From Roseobacter denitrificans OCh 114 (GTDB lineage Bacteria; Pseudomonadota; Alphaproteobacteria; Rhodobacterales; Rhodobacteraceae), in contig NC_008209.1 of NCBI RefSeq assembly GCF_000014045.1, positions 3,805,001 to 3,869,000 of the forward strand: 64,000 nt of DNA, in the 5' to 3' direction. Position 1 is the stretch's first letter. The number at the start of each line of letters is the position of its first letter. Shown here piece after piece: positions 1 to 8,412 of this stretch. Both the position numbers and the translations under genes were made by a program. The notes under the pieces were generated by a model. The model had not been told where the DNA came from, ran no database searches, and worked only from the letters and a program-made list of their open reading frames with translations.

Positions 1-919
1 GGTCCAGCAGGGCCTGCGTTGTCTCGGCCACCATGCGGTTTGCGGGTTGGCGGACCGTTGTAAGGCTGTAACTTGGCCAATGCGCGAGGGTCACGTCGTC
101 ATAGCCCACAACGGATACGTCGTCGGGAATACGCAAGCCAAGTTCAAAACGCAGCACATCCATCACCGCAAAGGCCATGTGATCATTGGCCACAAAGACC
201 GCATCAGGGCGCTCGGCCGTGTCAAACATCGCCCGTGCGGCATCTTTGGCCTGCTCAAAATTGAAATTGCCGATGCCGCGCGCAAAAAGGGTCTGCCCGG
301 CCTCCTTCAACCCTTCGACAAAACCTGCCTCGCGGTCGATCTGGGTGGAGGCCCCTTCCCAGCCGGCAATATAACCGATGCGCGTGTGGCCCCCGGCGAC
401 GAGAAACGCGGCCAGTTTGCGCCCCCCCGCCATGTTATCAGACGTTATCGACGTCAGCCGCGCGTCATACTGGTGTCGGTTGAACAGGACGATCGGGATG
501 CCCAACCCCTCACAGCGCTGCGTAAGATCGTTGGATAGGCCGACCGAGGCGGCAATGATCCCATCGACCTGATAATCCAGCAGCTCGTCGATCACCGCCT
601 GCGTTGCGGCGCTGTCATTGGACGCCATGAAAACGAGCACATGGTAGCCTTCGCCCTGCAATGACTTTGACAGCCGTTCAATGGCTTCGGGGTAGAACTG
701 GTTTTCGAGGTACGCCACCACCAGCCCGATGATGCGGCTGCGGCCCGTGTTCATCGCCCGCGCCAGCACATTGGGCCGGTATCCCAGATCAGAGGCGGCT
801 TTGCGCACCTTGTCGCGGGTTGCCGCACTGACCGATGCGCCCGGCGTATAGACGCGGCTTACGGCGGAACGGCTGACACCGGCTTTTTCCGCCACATCCA
901 GAGCGGTCACCTTGCCCAT
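1..919 (-). CDS. LacI-family transcriptional regulator (C-terminus cut by window edge)
   Basis: The reverse strand from an ATG at 917-919 reads MGKVTALDVAEKAGVSRSAV, the LacI-type N-terminal helix-turn-helix, followed by the hinge region and a periplasmic-binding-protein-like effector domain (for example SRIIGLVVAYLENQF and VFVANDHMAFAVMDVLRFE). The frame stays open to base 1, so about 306 residues are visible and only the last few tens are missing. It is the last gene of the minus-strand operon, 16 bases after the SDR gene. Family knowledge: LacI proteins usually repress sugar uptake and catabolism operons and release DNA on binding a sugar or sugar phosphate. The 20-bp palindrome at 9549-9568, ahead of the first gene of this operon, is the obvious candidate operator (inference). 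Confidence 0.93.
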   Translation of the reverse strand, partial: MGKVTALDVAEKAGVSRSAVSRVYTPGASVSAATRDKVRKAASDLGYRPNVLARAMNTGRSRIIGLVVAYLENQFYPEAIERLSKSLQGEGYHVLVFMASNDSAATQAVIDELLDYQVDGIIAASVGLSNDLTQRCEGLGIPIVLFNRHQYDARLTSITSDNMAGGRKLAAFLVAGGHTRIGYIAGWEGASTQIDREAGFVEGLKEAGQTLFARGIGNFNFEQAKDAARAMFDTAERPDAVFVANDHMAFAVMDVLRFELGLRIPDDVSVVGYDDVTLAHWPSYSLTTVRQPANRMVAETTQALLD

Positions 920-935
920 TATGCGCGCGCCCCCC

Positions 936-1697
936 TCACCCTGCAGTCCATCCCCCGTCGATCAGCATCGACGTGCCCGTCACCATTGCAGAGGCATCAG
1001 ACGCCAGAAAGACCGCAGCCCCCATGACGTCTTCGACCTCGCCCACGCGGGGCAGCTTGATCTTGTCCATGATCCACGCGAGGCGTTCGGGATCATCGAA
1101 CGTCACCTTTGTCAGCGGCGTGCGGATGAAGGTCGGGCAGATCGTATTGATGCGGATGTCGGATTTGCCCCATTCGATCGCCATGGATTTCACCATCCCC
1201 TCCAGCGCGTGTTTGGAGGCACAATAGACTGCACGATCAATGCCCCCCACATGGCCCATCTGGCTGGAGATATGGATGATCGACCCGGCCCTGCCCGCAT
1301 CCTGCAAGGCCCGCGCCGCATAGGCTGACAAAAAGTAAGCACTGCGCAGGTTGATGTTCATTACCGCGTCGTAGTCTTCGGGCGTGGTCTCAACCGCCGG
1401 TGCGTGTCGCGCAAGCCCGGCTGAATTGATCACGACATCAAAAGGGTCACTGAACACGCCCGCCAGCGCCTCCAGATCGGTTTGATCGAGTGGGCTGGCC
1501 TGTGCCGACAGACCTGCCGCCTTGATCGCTGTCACCGCATTTTGCAAAGGCTCAACCCGCCGTGCGGCACAAACCACATGCGCCCCCGCCTCTGCCAGAG
1601 CAACAGCGCAGCCCAGACCGATCCCGGAAGATGCGCCCGTAACCAACGCACGTTTGCCCGTGAGGTCAAAGGCAGGGGTTGTCGGTAGTTTCGTCAC
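936..1697 (-). CDS. SDR-family NAD(P)-dependent oxidoreductase
   Basis: This 253-residue protein is a classical short-chain dehydrogenase. The nucleotide-binding TGASSGIG lies at residues 20-27, NSAG at 91-94, and the catalytic Ser145, Tyr158 and Lys162 (YCASK) are all present. The C-terminus GTSMLIDGGWTAG is typical of the family. Its start codon overlaps the stop of the double-SnoaL gene by four bases (ATGA), so the two are translationally coupled. Context suggests it oxidises or reduces an intermediate from the substrate imported by the adjacent CUT1 ABC transporter; the substrate cannot be deduced from sequence. It resembles gluconate or sugar-alcohol dehydrogenases of the SDR family (inference). 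Confidence 0.92.
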   Translation of the reverse strand: MTKLPTTPAFDLTGKRALVTGASSGIGLGCAVALAEAGAHVVCAARRVEPLQNAVTAIKAAGLSAQASPLDQTDLEALAGVFSDPFDVVINSAGLARHAPAVETTPEDYDAVMNINLRSAYFLSAYAARALQDAGRAGSIIHISSQMGHVGGIDRAVYCASKHALEGMVKSMAIEWGKSDIRINTICPTFIRTPLTKVTFDDPERLAWIMDKIKLPRVGEVEDVMGAAVFLASDASAMVTGTSMLIDGGWTAG

Positions 1698-2743
1698 AGC
1701 GCCACTCCTGTTTGCGGATCAAAGCCTGCGCGGGCCTTGTTGAATTCCCGCATGCGCGCAAGGACATCGACGCCGATCTGATCGTACATGTGCAACAGGT
1801 CAACCAAAACCCAATTCTCCCGGATCAGCCCCTTTTCCACACGCCAGAAATCAAGGCTGCGCATGGCGATCTTCTTGCCCGTCGGGGCGATGCCCAGCCA
1901 CCCTGCGTTGGTGATCGACTGATACATGTTCGGCCAGCCCGTCACAGCCGCATAGTTCCGATCCCCAAAGAAGTGACATTCAATTTCATCAACATGCCGT
2001 CCGCGATCCGGCATGGCGTTCAGGAACGGGATTTGATGCCAATGCCTGAACCCGCGCTGACCACGGCCCGTCCCGATACCGGCAGGGCCGTACCATGACA
2101 TCTTCGGGTGCCAGAAACGGTCCATCTCCATCACTTCGGGTCCGCCCTGACCGGGGTGGCGCATCAAATGTTCCAGCATGTCGATGATATGCTGGCAGGT
2201 CGCAGCGCCCGCCGCTTCGTCGTAAGGCCCCGGCACGATTCCGTCACAGGTGGCAGGCCCCGGCACATGCCATTCCCGACCGAGCGCGGGCGACAAGGGC
2301 CAGGCCCCTGCCTGCATCATCAGTTCCGGTATATCCCAAAGTGCCTGAAGCTCGACGACATGGCCGTTTTCTATCCGGTAGAATTCGTGAAACCGCATGT
2401 GCATCATATGCCCTGTCGCCGGGATATCCATCCACGGCGCGCTGAAGGTGCCGGTGTAATAGCCCCCGCAGCCGACCCAATCCGCCCCTTCCGGTGTTGG
2501 CCCCGCCATCACGATAGTGTCACGCCGCTCCAGATCGGGCACTGCGCGCAGCAACGGCAGATAGGCTTTGTCGATGAAGGCGTCGACACCGGGCGTCGTT
2601 TCAAACGGAAAGGCCAGCCGGAACACGGCGTCGCTTGCGCATATCGCGTGCAGCGCCGCGCGCAGGCTCTCAACATCAAAATCATACATCGCAGCCCGAA
2701 CCGGCGCGAGGCGTGCTTTGTTATCGCTGTGCGTGTCGCTCAC
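1694..2743 (-). CDS. Double SnoaL-like (NTF2-fold) domain protein
   Basis: From the GTG at 2741-2743 the product has 349 residues; the frame is open to an upstream GTG at 2833 (379 residues), but that extension (about 30 residues, cysteine- and proline-rich) looks noncoding. A GAGG about 12 bases before the chosen GTG is an acceptable ribosome site. There are two SnoaL/NTF2-like halves. The first contains GTFSAPWMDIPATGHMMHMR and FYRIENGHVVE; the second contains GIAPTGKKIAMRSLDFWRVE and ENWVLVDLLHM. The second half clearly resembles the single-domain protein at 4242-4772. SnoaL-like proteins include polyketide cyclases, hydratases and isomerases, so a lyase, epimerase or cyclase step is possible, but no reaction is proven. 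It lies between the HpsN-like and SDR genes. Confidence 0.75.
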   Translation of the reverse strand: MSDTHSDNKARLAPVRAAMYDFDVESLRAALHAICASDAVFRLAFPFETTPGVDAFIDKAYLPLLRAVPDLERRDTIVMAGPTPEGADWVGCGGYYTGTFSAPWMDIPATGHMMHMRFHEFYRIENGHVVELQALWDIPELMMQAGAWPLSPALGREWHVPGPATCDGIVPGPYDEAAGAATCQHIIDMLEHLMRHPGQGGPEVMEMDRFWHPKMSWYGPAGIGTGRGQRGFRHWHQIPFLNAMPDRGRHVDEIECHFFGDRNYAAVTGWPNMYQSITNAGWLGIAPTGKKIAMRSLDFWRVEKGLIRENWVLVDLLHMYDQIGVDVLARMREFNKARAGFDPQTGVAL

Positions 2744-2900
2744 CGGGCTTGAATCCTCATCCGTTTGAACTGGGTATGACCCGCCTGAGCGCAAAAACGG
2801 ATTTCGCGCGGCCGGGTCGCAACAGGCCGACACCTGACGACACCCGGCAGATGAGATGCAGCGCCTTTGCGATGGTTGCCTGAGTGCGGTTCATTCGGTC

Positions 2901-4229
2901 TTATTCCGCCGCTTCCTTTGCAGGCGCGCCCGTCCCATAGGGCACATTCTGGCCGCCATAGCGCCGGACACGCAGGTTGCACTGCTCCGCGTGACCTACG
3001 AAGCCTTCGAGCATGCACAGGCGTGACCCATAGGCCCCGATTTCAGCTGCCGCCTCATCGGTGAGGATCTTTTGATAGCTATGCGTCTTGAGGAACTTGC
3101 CGACCCAAAGACCGCCCGTGTAGCGCCCCGCCTTTTTCGTCGGCAGGGTGTGATTGGTGCCGATGACCTTGTCGCCATTTGCCACATTCGTGCGCGGTCC
3201 CAGAAACAGCGCGCCATAGCAGGTCATCTTGTCCAGAAACCAGTCATCGCGGTCGGTCATGACCTGCACGTGTTCCGAGGCGATATCATCGGCCACCGTC
3301 AGCATTTCGTCATAGGTGTCGCACAGGATGACCTCGCCGTAGTCTTCCCAACTGACCCGCGCGGTGTCCGCTGTGGGCAGGATGGTCAGGATACGCTCAA
3401 TCTCGGCCAATGTCGCTTCGGCCAGCTTGCGCGAATTCGTCAGCAAAACCGCAGGTGAATTATAGCCATGTTCCGCCTGCCCCAAAAGGTCTGTCGCGCA
3501 CATCTCGGCATCCACCGTGTCATCGGCAATCACCATCGTTTCGGTCGGCCCGGCAAAGAGATCGATGCCCACGCGGCCAAATAGCTGGCGTTTCGCTTCG
3601 GCAACAAAGGCATTGCCGGGGCCGACAATCATATGCACAGGATCAATCGTGTCAGTCCCGATGGCCATGGCCCCCACCGCCTGAATGCCACCCATGACGT
3701 AAATCTCATGGGCACCACCCAGATGCATGGCCGCAATCACCGCCGGGTTCGGCTTGCCCTTGAAGGGCGGCGTGCAGGCGATGATGCGCGGCACTTTTGC
3801 CACGCTCGCCGTGGCCACCGACATATGCGCGGAGGCGACCATCGGGAACTTACCACCCGGCACATAGCAGCCGACCGATTGAACCGGGATGTTCTTGTGA
3901 CCCAGAATGACACCCGGCATCGTTTCGATTTCGATGTCGCGCATGCTGTCACGTTGCGCCTGCGCAAAGTTGCGCACCTGCTCCTGCGCAAAGCGTATGT
4001 CTTCCATCTCGCGGGGGCTGAGCTGTGCGATCAGATCGTCAATTTCCACAGCGCTCAAGCGGAACGCAGCCGGTGAATAGCCGTCGAATTTCTCGCTCAA
4101 CTCCCGCACGGCGGCATCACCACGCGCTTCGATATCCGCCAGTATCGCTTCAACAGCCGCACGGGTTTTGGCATCATCGTCGGCGCGCTCCGCGTCCGGT
4201 TTGCCGCGTTTCAGATACTCAATCGCCAT
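2901..4229 (-). CDS. Histidinol-dehydrogenase-family enzyme, HpsN (sulfopropanediol dehydrogenase) type
   Basis: The 442-residue protein is a full-length HisD-fold dehydrogenase. Residues matching the HisD zinc and catalytic set are visible: Gln251 and His254 (GQAEHG), Glu319-His320 (ASEHVQ), Asp353 (NGDKVIG) and His413 (VGHAEQ). The start [11 protein letters not shown] differs from biosynthetic HisD and resembles HpsN, the zinc enzyme that oxidises 2,3-dihydroxypropane-1-sulfonate to sulfolactate in roseobacters. It sits in an ABC-transporter operon without his genes, arguing for catabolism. The usual partners hpsO, hpsP and a sulfolactate lyase are absent here, so the actual substrate (DHPS or another polyol) is uncertain. 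It starts 12 bases after the SnoaL gene upstream. Confidence 0.85.
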   Translation of the reverse strand: MAIEYLKRGKPDAERADDDAKTRAAVEAILADIEARGDAAVRELSEKFDGYSPAAFRLSAVEIDDLIAQLSPREMEDIRFAQEQVRNFAQAQRDSMRDIEIETMPGVILGHKNIPVQSVGCYVPGGKFPMVASAHMSVATASVAKVPRIIACTPPFKGKPNPAVIAAMHLGGAHEIYVMGGIQAVGAMAIGTDTIDPVHMIVGPGNAFVAEAKRQLFGRVGIDLFAGPTETMVIADDTVDAEMCATDLLGQAEHGYNSPAVLLTNSRKLAEATLAEIERILTILPTADTARVSWEDYGEVILCDTYDEMLTVADDIASEHVQVMTDRDDWFLDKMTCYGALFLGPRTNVANGDKVIGTNHTLPTKKAGRYTGGLWVGKFLKTHSYQKILTDEAAAEIGAYGSRLCMLEGFVGHAEQCNLRVRRYGGQNVPYGTGAPAKEAAE

Positions 4230-4241
4230 ATCTCTCTCTCC

Positions 4242-4772
4242 TCACTGTTCGGGCCGCGGCGGTGTTTTTTCACCGCGATCGAACGCCTCCCAACCCTCAC
4301 CGTCAAAGACGTCCTTGCCCAACTGGGCCAGCACATGGGGAAAATCGACCATTACCCAATTGTCAGTGATCTTGCCCTCTTCGACCTTCCAGAAGTCCAT
4401 ATACCGGATTTCCACGCGTTTGCCTGTGGCCGCAATCCCCATGAAGGGACCTGAATGTGTCGCCTCCTGACGACCAAAGGCGGCGGCCCATTCGCCCATG
4501 TAAAGCCGCGCTTCATCCACGCAGACCTTGTCGGAAAAGGCCGCTTGAAACGGGCGTTGCCAGTTGTCCTGAAACGCGCGCAGGCCGTTCTTTGTGCCGC
4601 AACCCTGATTGCCCATCCACCGAAAGTTCTCGGCAAAAAAGGCTCCGATGTCGTCAATGCGGTGGTCGTTCAGACCATCCACCATGCCTTCGATCACGGC
4701 GCGGGTTGTTTCTGTTTTGGACATATCCGTGTCGCGGCTCAGAACGGCCTGCTCGGGGCGTGAACCCTTCAT
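4242..4772 (-). CDS. SnoaL-like (NTF2-fold) protein
   Basis: This 176-residue single-domain protein has an NTF2/SnoaL-type core: residues 23-50 (TRAVIEGMVDGLNDHRIDDI, FFAENFRWMG) and a C-terminal sheet region GKRVEIRYMDFWKVEEGKIT followed by DNWVMVDFPHVLAQLG. The same C-terminal signature occurs in the second half of the 1694-2743 protein, so the two are probably related by duplication. Met17 (MSKTETTRAV) is an alternative start. It lies between the second permease and the HpsN-like gene in the same operon. The family includes cyclases, isomerases and dehydratases; its reaction is unknown. It probably acts on the same imported substrate as its neighbours (inference). Confidence 0.83.
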   Translation of the reverse strand: MKGSRPEQAVLSRDTDMSKTETTRAVIEGMVDGLNDHRIDDIGAFFAENFRWMGNQGCGTKNGLRAFQDNWQRPFQAAFSDKVCVDEARLYMGEWAAAFGRQEATHSGPFMGIAATGKRVEIRYMDFWKVEEGKITDNWVMVDFPHVLAQLGKDVFDGEGWEAFDRGEKTPPRPEQ

Positions 4773-4800
4773 TTGTCACCTCTTTGATATGGGCATAGGG

Positions 4801-5958
4801 TCATCCTTTCACGGCCCCGGCGGTCAGGCCCGAAACGATCTGGCGCTGGAACACCATGACCAGCAGGAAGAGGGGCGCGGTGATCGAGACCGCAGCGGCG
4901 ACCGCCTCGACCTGATCGGTGGTTGTCGTCTCACGGTTGAAATAGCCCGCAATGGCCGGAACCATCGTCTGGTTCTGGGCATCCAGCAGCAGCGATGTCA
5001 CCAGAAAGTCATTGTACCCCAGCAGGAATGAAAACAGACCCGTTGTGATGACGCCGGGCCACATCACCGGCATGATCACACGGCGAAACGCCTGAAAATG
5101 CGAACACCCATCGACGCGCGCCGCCTCGTCCAGTTCGGCCGGGATGTTCTGAAAGAAGGAGCGCAGCATCCAGATGGTGAACGGCTGGTTGATCGCCACC
5201 AGAACCGCAATCACCGCCCAGGGCTGGCCATAAAGCGTCGGGGCACCTTCACCGAAAATCGGGCGCAGGATTTCGGATGAATTGATGAACACCGGCAAAT
5301 ACCCCGCCACCAGCACCGAGTGCGGCAGCGCGCGAAAGATCAGCGCAAGGATCAGCAGCCAGAAGGCCAGATCAGAGCCCGAGCGCGCCAGCCCGTAGCC
5401 CGCCAGCGTGCCGACCGTCAGCGACACGGTCACAACCCCTGCCGTGACCAGCATGGAGTTCAGGAAATTGCGGTAGAATTCGTTCTCGGCCCAAACGGCC
5501 ACATAGTGCTCTGTCGTCAGCCCGAGAACCGGCGTGCCCAGCGGCCCCAGCAGCCCGTTCACCCCCCCGAGGATCAACGGCAGCAGCCCAAAGAAAACCA
5601 GCACAAAGGCAACCCCATAGATCACCGCGCCGAAAATCCAGCCTAGGGCAATCATGCCCGGTGGGCAGTATTGCCGCACCAGACCCGGCAGTCGGGTAAA
5701 GGCCCAGCGGATGGCGAAATACAAAACCGCCAGCCCGACCACGATGTCCAGCACCGACAGGCCATCGCCGTTGCCCCGCGTGGCCGGTCCCGTGATGACA
5801 TCCCACGGGCTGGCCGCAAAGGCATCAACGGGGGATTTGAAGCTCATGATCGCGATCCAGAAGATCGGAAACGCCGCGAGCAGGCACCAGAATGCCAGAA
5901 AGGCACCTGAAGAAAAACGCAGCGCGAAAGACTGCTGCATGGCCTTGGAGGTAGACAT
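4801..5958 (-). CDS. CUT1-family ABC transporter permease (MalG-like)
   Basis: This inner-membrane permease has the EAA motif EAARVDGCSHFQAFRRVIMP, which contacts the ATPase. The start is set at the ATG at 5956-5958, which overlaps the stop of the upstream permease (TGATG) and has GGGAG at a good distance, giving 385 residues. An ATG at 5988 in the same frame would overlap the neighbour by 31 bases. It is about 100 residues longer than ordinary MalG-type permeases. The extra length lies after the first membrane segment and contains two or three additional hydrophobic segments (for example VLDIVVGLAVLYFAIRWAF). It partners with the next permease to import a sugar or sugar-like compound. Confidence 0.9.
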   Translation of the reverse strand: MSTSKAMQQSFALRFSSGAFLAFWCLLAAFPIFWIAIMSFKSPVDAFAASPWDVITGPATRGNGDGLSVLDIVVGLAVLYFAIRWAFTRLPGLVRQYCPPGMIALGWIFGAVIYGVAFVLVFFGLLPLILGGVNGLLGPLGTPVLGLTTEHYVAVWAENEFYRNFLNSMLVTAGVVTVSLTVGTLAGYGLARSGSDLAFWLLILALIFRALPHSVLVAGYLPVFINSSEILRPIFGEGAPTLYGQPWAVIAVLVAINQPFTIWMLRSFFQNIPAELDEAARVDGCSHFQAFRRVIMPVMWPGVITTGLFSFLLGYNDFLVTSLLLDAQNQTMVPAIAGYFNRETTTTDQVEAVAAAVSITAPLFLLVMVFQRQIVSGLTAGAVKG

Positions 5959-6983
5959 CAGTGCGCACTCCCTTTGTGGTCGCGCCATGTGCGGCGCAGT
6001 GGCCAGATCAGCAAGAAAACAATCCCGATCATGGTCAGCATGGCTGAGGCTGACGCGCGGCTGATCGCGCGGTTGCCCGCATCATCCGGCGTCATGAAGT
6101 CATAGGTCAGCCATTGCAGTGAAATCACATGCGCCTGACTGCGAAAGCCCACGATGGCTTCAAATTCGCGGTATGTGTCCATCAGGTGGATCAGCGCGAT
6201 GAAGACAATCAGCGGCATCAGGTGGGGAATGATCACATGGCGCAACCGCTCCCAACGGCTGGCGCCATCAATCACGGCAGACTCCAACGTGTCCATGTTC
6301 ACCGTCTGCAGCCCCGCATAGAAAATGACGAAGGCGAAGGGTGCCGAACTCCACACCTTGTAGAGATACATCAGCAATTCAACCGTCCAGCCCTGCGCGA
6401 ACATCGAAATGTTGTTCCCCGTCCAGCGCTCCAGCAAAGCCGTGAGAATGCCGTCCCCGACAAAGAGCCAGTAAATCGACAACGCGCCGATGACGGGGGT
6501 GATGATGAAAGGCAACAGCGAGACAAAGATAATCGGGCCCCGGATCGAACGGGTCGCATTATTGACCGTGATCGCAATCGCCAGACCTACCCCAAGCACC
6601 AACGGCAGGGTCAGCAAGGTATAGGTGAGCGTGAACCGCAGCGCGCGCCAGAAGTCGATCTGCATGATGTCGTTCCAGCTGCCCGCGCCGACCGCTTCCC
6701 AGAGCTTGTCCATTTGCAGCACGTTCTGATAGCTTTGCAGCCCGACCCAGCGGGTCTCTGTGATGGTTTTGCCGTTCTCATCCAGAACCGGCACGGTCTT
6801 GATCTCGGTCGTGCAGGTCTGGGTCACAAAACCGGGCGTGCAGGTTTCAACCTCGACCTGTTCCTGAATTGTGATCGTTTCCTGAAAACTCTGGATGAAC
6901 ACCGATACCAGTGGTGCTGCGATAAACAGCAGCATCATGAATATGGAGGGGCCGACAAAGGCTGCAAATGTCTTGAACTTCAT
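5958..6983 (-). CDS. CUT1-family ABC transporter permease (MalF-like)
   Basis: The 341-residue protein has about six membrane segments, beginning MKFKTFAAFVGPSIFMMLLF. A periplasmic loop follows the first segment (about residues 33-85) and contains two cysteines (ETCTPG, TQTCTTE) that could form a disulfide. The EAA-type cytoplasmic loop is VDMDTLESAVIDGASRWERL-like (ESAVIDGASRWERLRHVIIP). It is the partner of the MalG-like permease, whose start overlaps its stop by one base. A 124-base gap containing a hairpin separates it from the substrate-binding protein gene. Confidence 0.9.
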   Translation of the reverse strand: MKFKTFAAFVGPSIFMMLLFIAAPLVSVFIQSFQETITIQEQVEVETCTPGFVTQTCTTEIKTVPVLDENGKTITETRWVGLQSYQNVLQMDKLWEAVGAGSWNDIMQIDFWRALRFTLTYTLLTLPLVLGVGLAIAITVNNATRSIRGPIIFVSLLPFIITPVIGALSIYWLFVGDGILTALLERWTGNNISMFAQGWTVELLMYLYKVWSSAPFAFVIFYAGLQTVNMDTLESAVIDGASRWERLRHVIIPHLMPLIVFIALIHLMDTYREFEAIVGFRSQAHVISLQWLTYDFMTPDDAGNRAISRASASAMLTMIGIVFLLIWPLRRTWRDHKGSAH

Positions 6984-7072
6984 GGCATTTTCCTCACTGC
7001 GGGTCCCACGGTTTCAGCGCGATCAGCCTGGTCAGGCAGAAAATCTCTGTTCAGCGAAACTGATGCGGGGGT

Positions 7073-7099
7073 GGCTGGCCGAAGCGGTCCCGGCCAGCC
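7073..7099 (-). repeat. Stem-loop just downstream of the substrate-binding protein gene
   Basis: GGCTGGCCG at 7073-7081 is complementary to CGGCCAGCC at 7091-7099, with a nine-base loop. It begins nine bases past the stop of the substrate-binding protein gene and has no T-run. It is more likely an mRNA 3'-end stabilising hairpin in the intercistronic gap than a full terminator. Confidence 0.6.
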
Positions 7100-7107
7100 G
7101 CGTTGGA

Positions 7108-8328
7108 TCATTCGAGTACGTTCGCTTCTCGGGCCGAGATCGTGTAGGCTTCCTCGATGGCTTCAAGGGTCGCCTGCGCATCAAGCTCGCCGGTCAGAAA
7201 CGCAGGCAGCTCATTGCCCAGAGCGGTGTGCAACAGGCCCATCTGCGTGGTTGATGGATATGCGGGCGGTGCGGGATTTGCCGTAGCCGTCGCAATGGCA
7301 CCTGCGGCGATCTCGGTCGGCTCATAGCCCGGGATCAGCCAGATGGCTGCATCATTCGCACCCTGCACCGTTTCGGCATCCAGACCCTCCATCGCAACGC
7401 GGAAGGCTGCATCCGCCTCCTCGTCAGAGATGTTCCTGGCGATGACAATCCCGTCCCACCACAGCGTCGTGGCCGGTGCACCGCCTTGCATGGCAACGGG
7501 TGCGGCGGCCATGGCCACCTTGCCCACGACCTGGCTTTCCGCTTCATCATTCATGGCACCGGCGCGGCTTGCCCAGAGGTTTGCCATGGCAATCTTGCCC
7601 TGCTGGAATTGCTGCTGCACATAGGTGCTGTCGCTGACGAGGACTTCGGGGTCGGTATACTCAAGCGCGCGCTTCATGGTCGCAAGCGCTTTCATCCCGG
7701 CTTCGGAATTGACCGCGGCGGAGTTGTCGTCGTTAAAGAAAACGCCGCCGAAACCGGGATACATGTTCACGAATTCCTGCGCGAGGTTCCAGCCCGATTT
7801 CATTGTTGCCCCCAGGGGGTAGTCAACGACGCCTGCGGCCTTGATCTTTTCGGCTGCAGCGTAAACCTCATCCCATGATGTGGGCGTTTCGATGCCAAGG
7901 TCGGCCAGAATATCCGCGCGGTACATAAGGTGCTGCGTGTTCACCATCATCGCGATCGCCATGATCTGACCGTTCACGCGGATCAATTGGTTCGGGCTGA
8001 GGTTCTGACCATATTTTTCAACCAGATCGTCCAGCGGGCGGATCGTGCCCGAATTCAAAAGCGGCGTGATTGTCCCGTTGGACACGCCGCCGATCTGGTA
8101 GAGCGCCGGGTTTGCCTCAAATGCGGCGGGCTGTTTCGTGCGGAATTCCTGATCCAGTTCCGCCTGAAAATTCCCACACTCGGCCATCGCGTCCGTGACG
8201 GCTTTCCATGCTTCAAAACCCGCACTCAGCGACTTGATCGGCACGTCGTTCTCGAACGAGCAGGCTGCGACCGCAGCGCTTCCCATCAACGAGACGGCAC
8301 CCGCCAGAACAATTCTCTTCAGAAACAT
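7108..8328 (-). CDS. ABC transporter substrate-binding protein (CUT1 sugar type)
   Basis: The start is the ATG at 8326-8328, preceded by AGGGAG at eight bases, giving 406 residues. The N-terminus MFLKRIVLAGAVSLMGSAAVA is a classical signal peptide, so the mature protein is periplasmic. The rest is an extracellular solute-binding protein family 1 fold (for example LPVE-like hinge motifs, TPTSWDEVYAAAEKIKAAGV, FQQGKIAMANLWASRAG). It binds the solute delivered to the two permeases. The gene is second in the operon, bracketed by hairpins at 8357-8381 and 7073-7099, an arrangement often associated with higher transcript levels for the binding protein. The ligand is unknown; a sugar, polyol or sulfonate is plausible from the neighbours. 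Confidence 0.92.
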   Translation of the reverse strand: MFLKRIVLAGAVSLMGSAAVAACSFENDVPIKSLSAGFEAWKAVTDAMAECGNFQAELDQEFRTKQPAAFEANPALYQIGGVSNGTITPLLNSGTIRPLDDLVEKYGQNLSPNQLIRVNGQIMAIAMMVNTQHLMYRADILADLGIETPTSWDEVYAAAEKIKAAGVVDYPLGATMKSGWNLAQEFVNMYPGFGGVFFNDDNSAAVNSEAGMKALATMKRALEYTDPEVLVSDSTYVQQQFQQGKIAMANLWASRAGAMNDEAESQVVGKVAMAAAPVAMQGGAPATTLWWDGIVIARNISDEEADAAFRVAMEGLDAETVQGANDAAIWLIPGYEPTEIAAGAIATATANPAPPAYPSTTQMGLLHTALGNELPAFLTGELDAQATLEAIEEAYTISAREANVLE

Positions 8329-8356
8329 ATGCAAACTCCCTGTTGCAATTGTGGTG

Positions 8357-8381
8357 GGGTGCATCTTGCAAGGCTGCACCC
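8357..8381 (-). repeat. Stem-loop between ATPase and binding-protein genes
   Basis: GGGTGCA at 8357-8363 pairs with TGCACCC at 8375-8381, and the 11-base interior contains the small palindrome CTTGCAAG. It lies in the 84-base gap between the ATPase stop and the binding-protein start. It probably serves as an mRNA processing or stability element; an operator role is also possible. Confidence 0.5.
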
Positions 8382-8412
8382 TCTGTTTGGCCCTTTCAAA
8401 CGGGCGTTTTCG

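Noticed and set aside
2047..2072. TGAACC-N16-CGTC resembling the ECF promoter
   Set aside because: One base differs in the -10, it is inside a gene on the other strand and no gene starts downstream in that direction.
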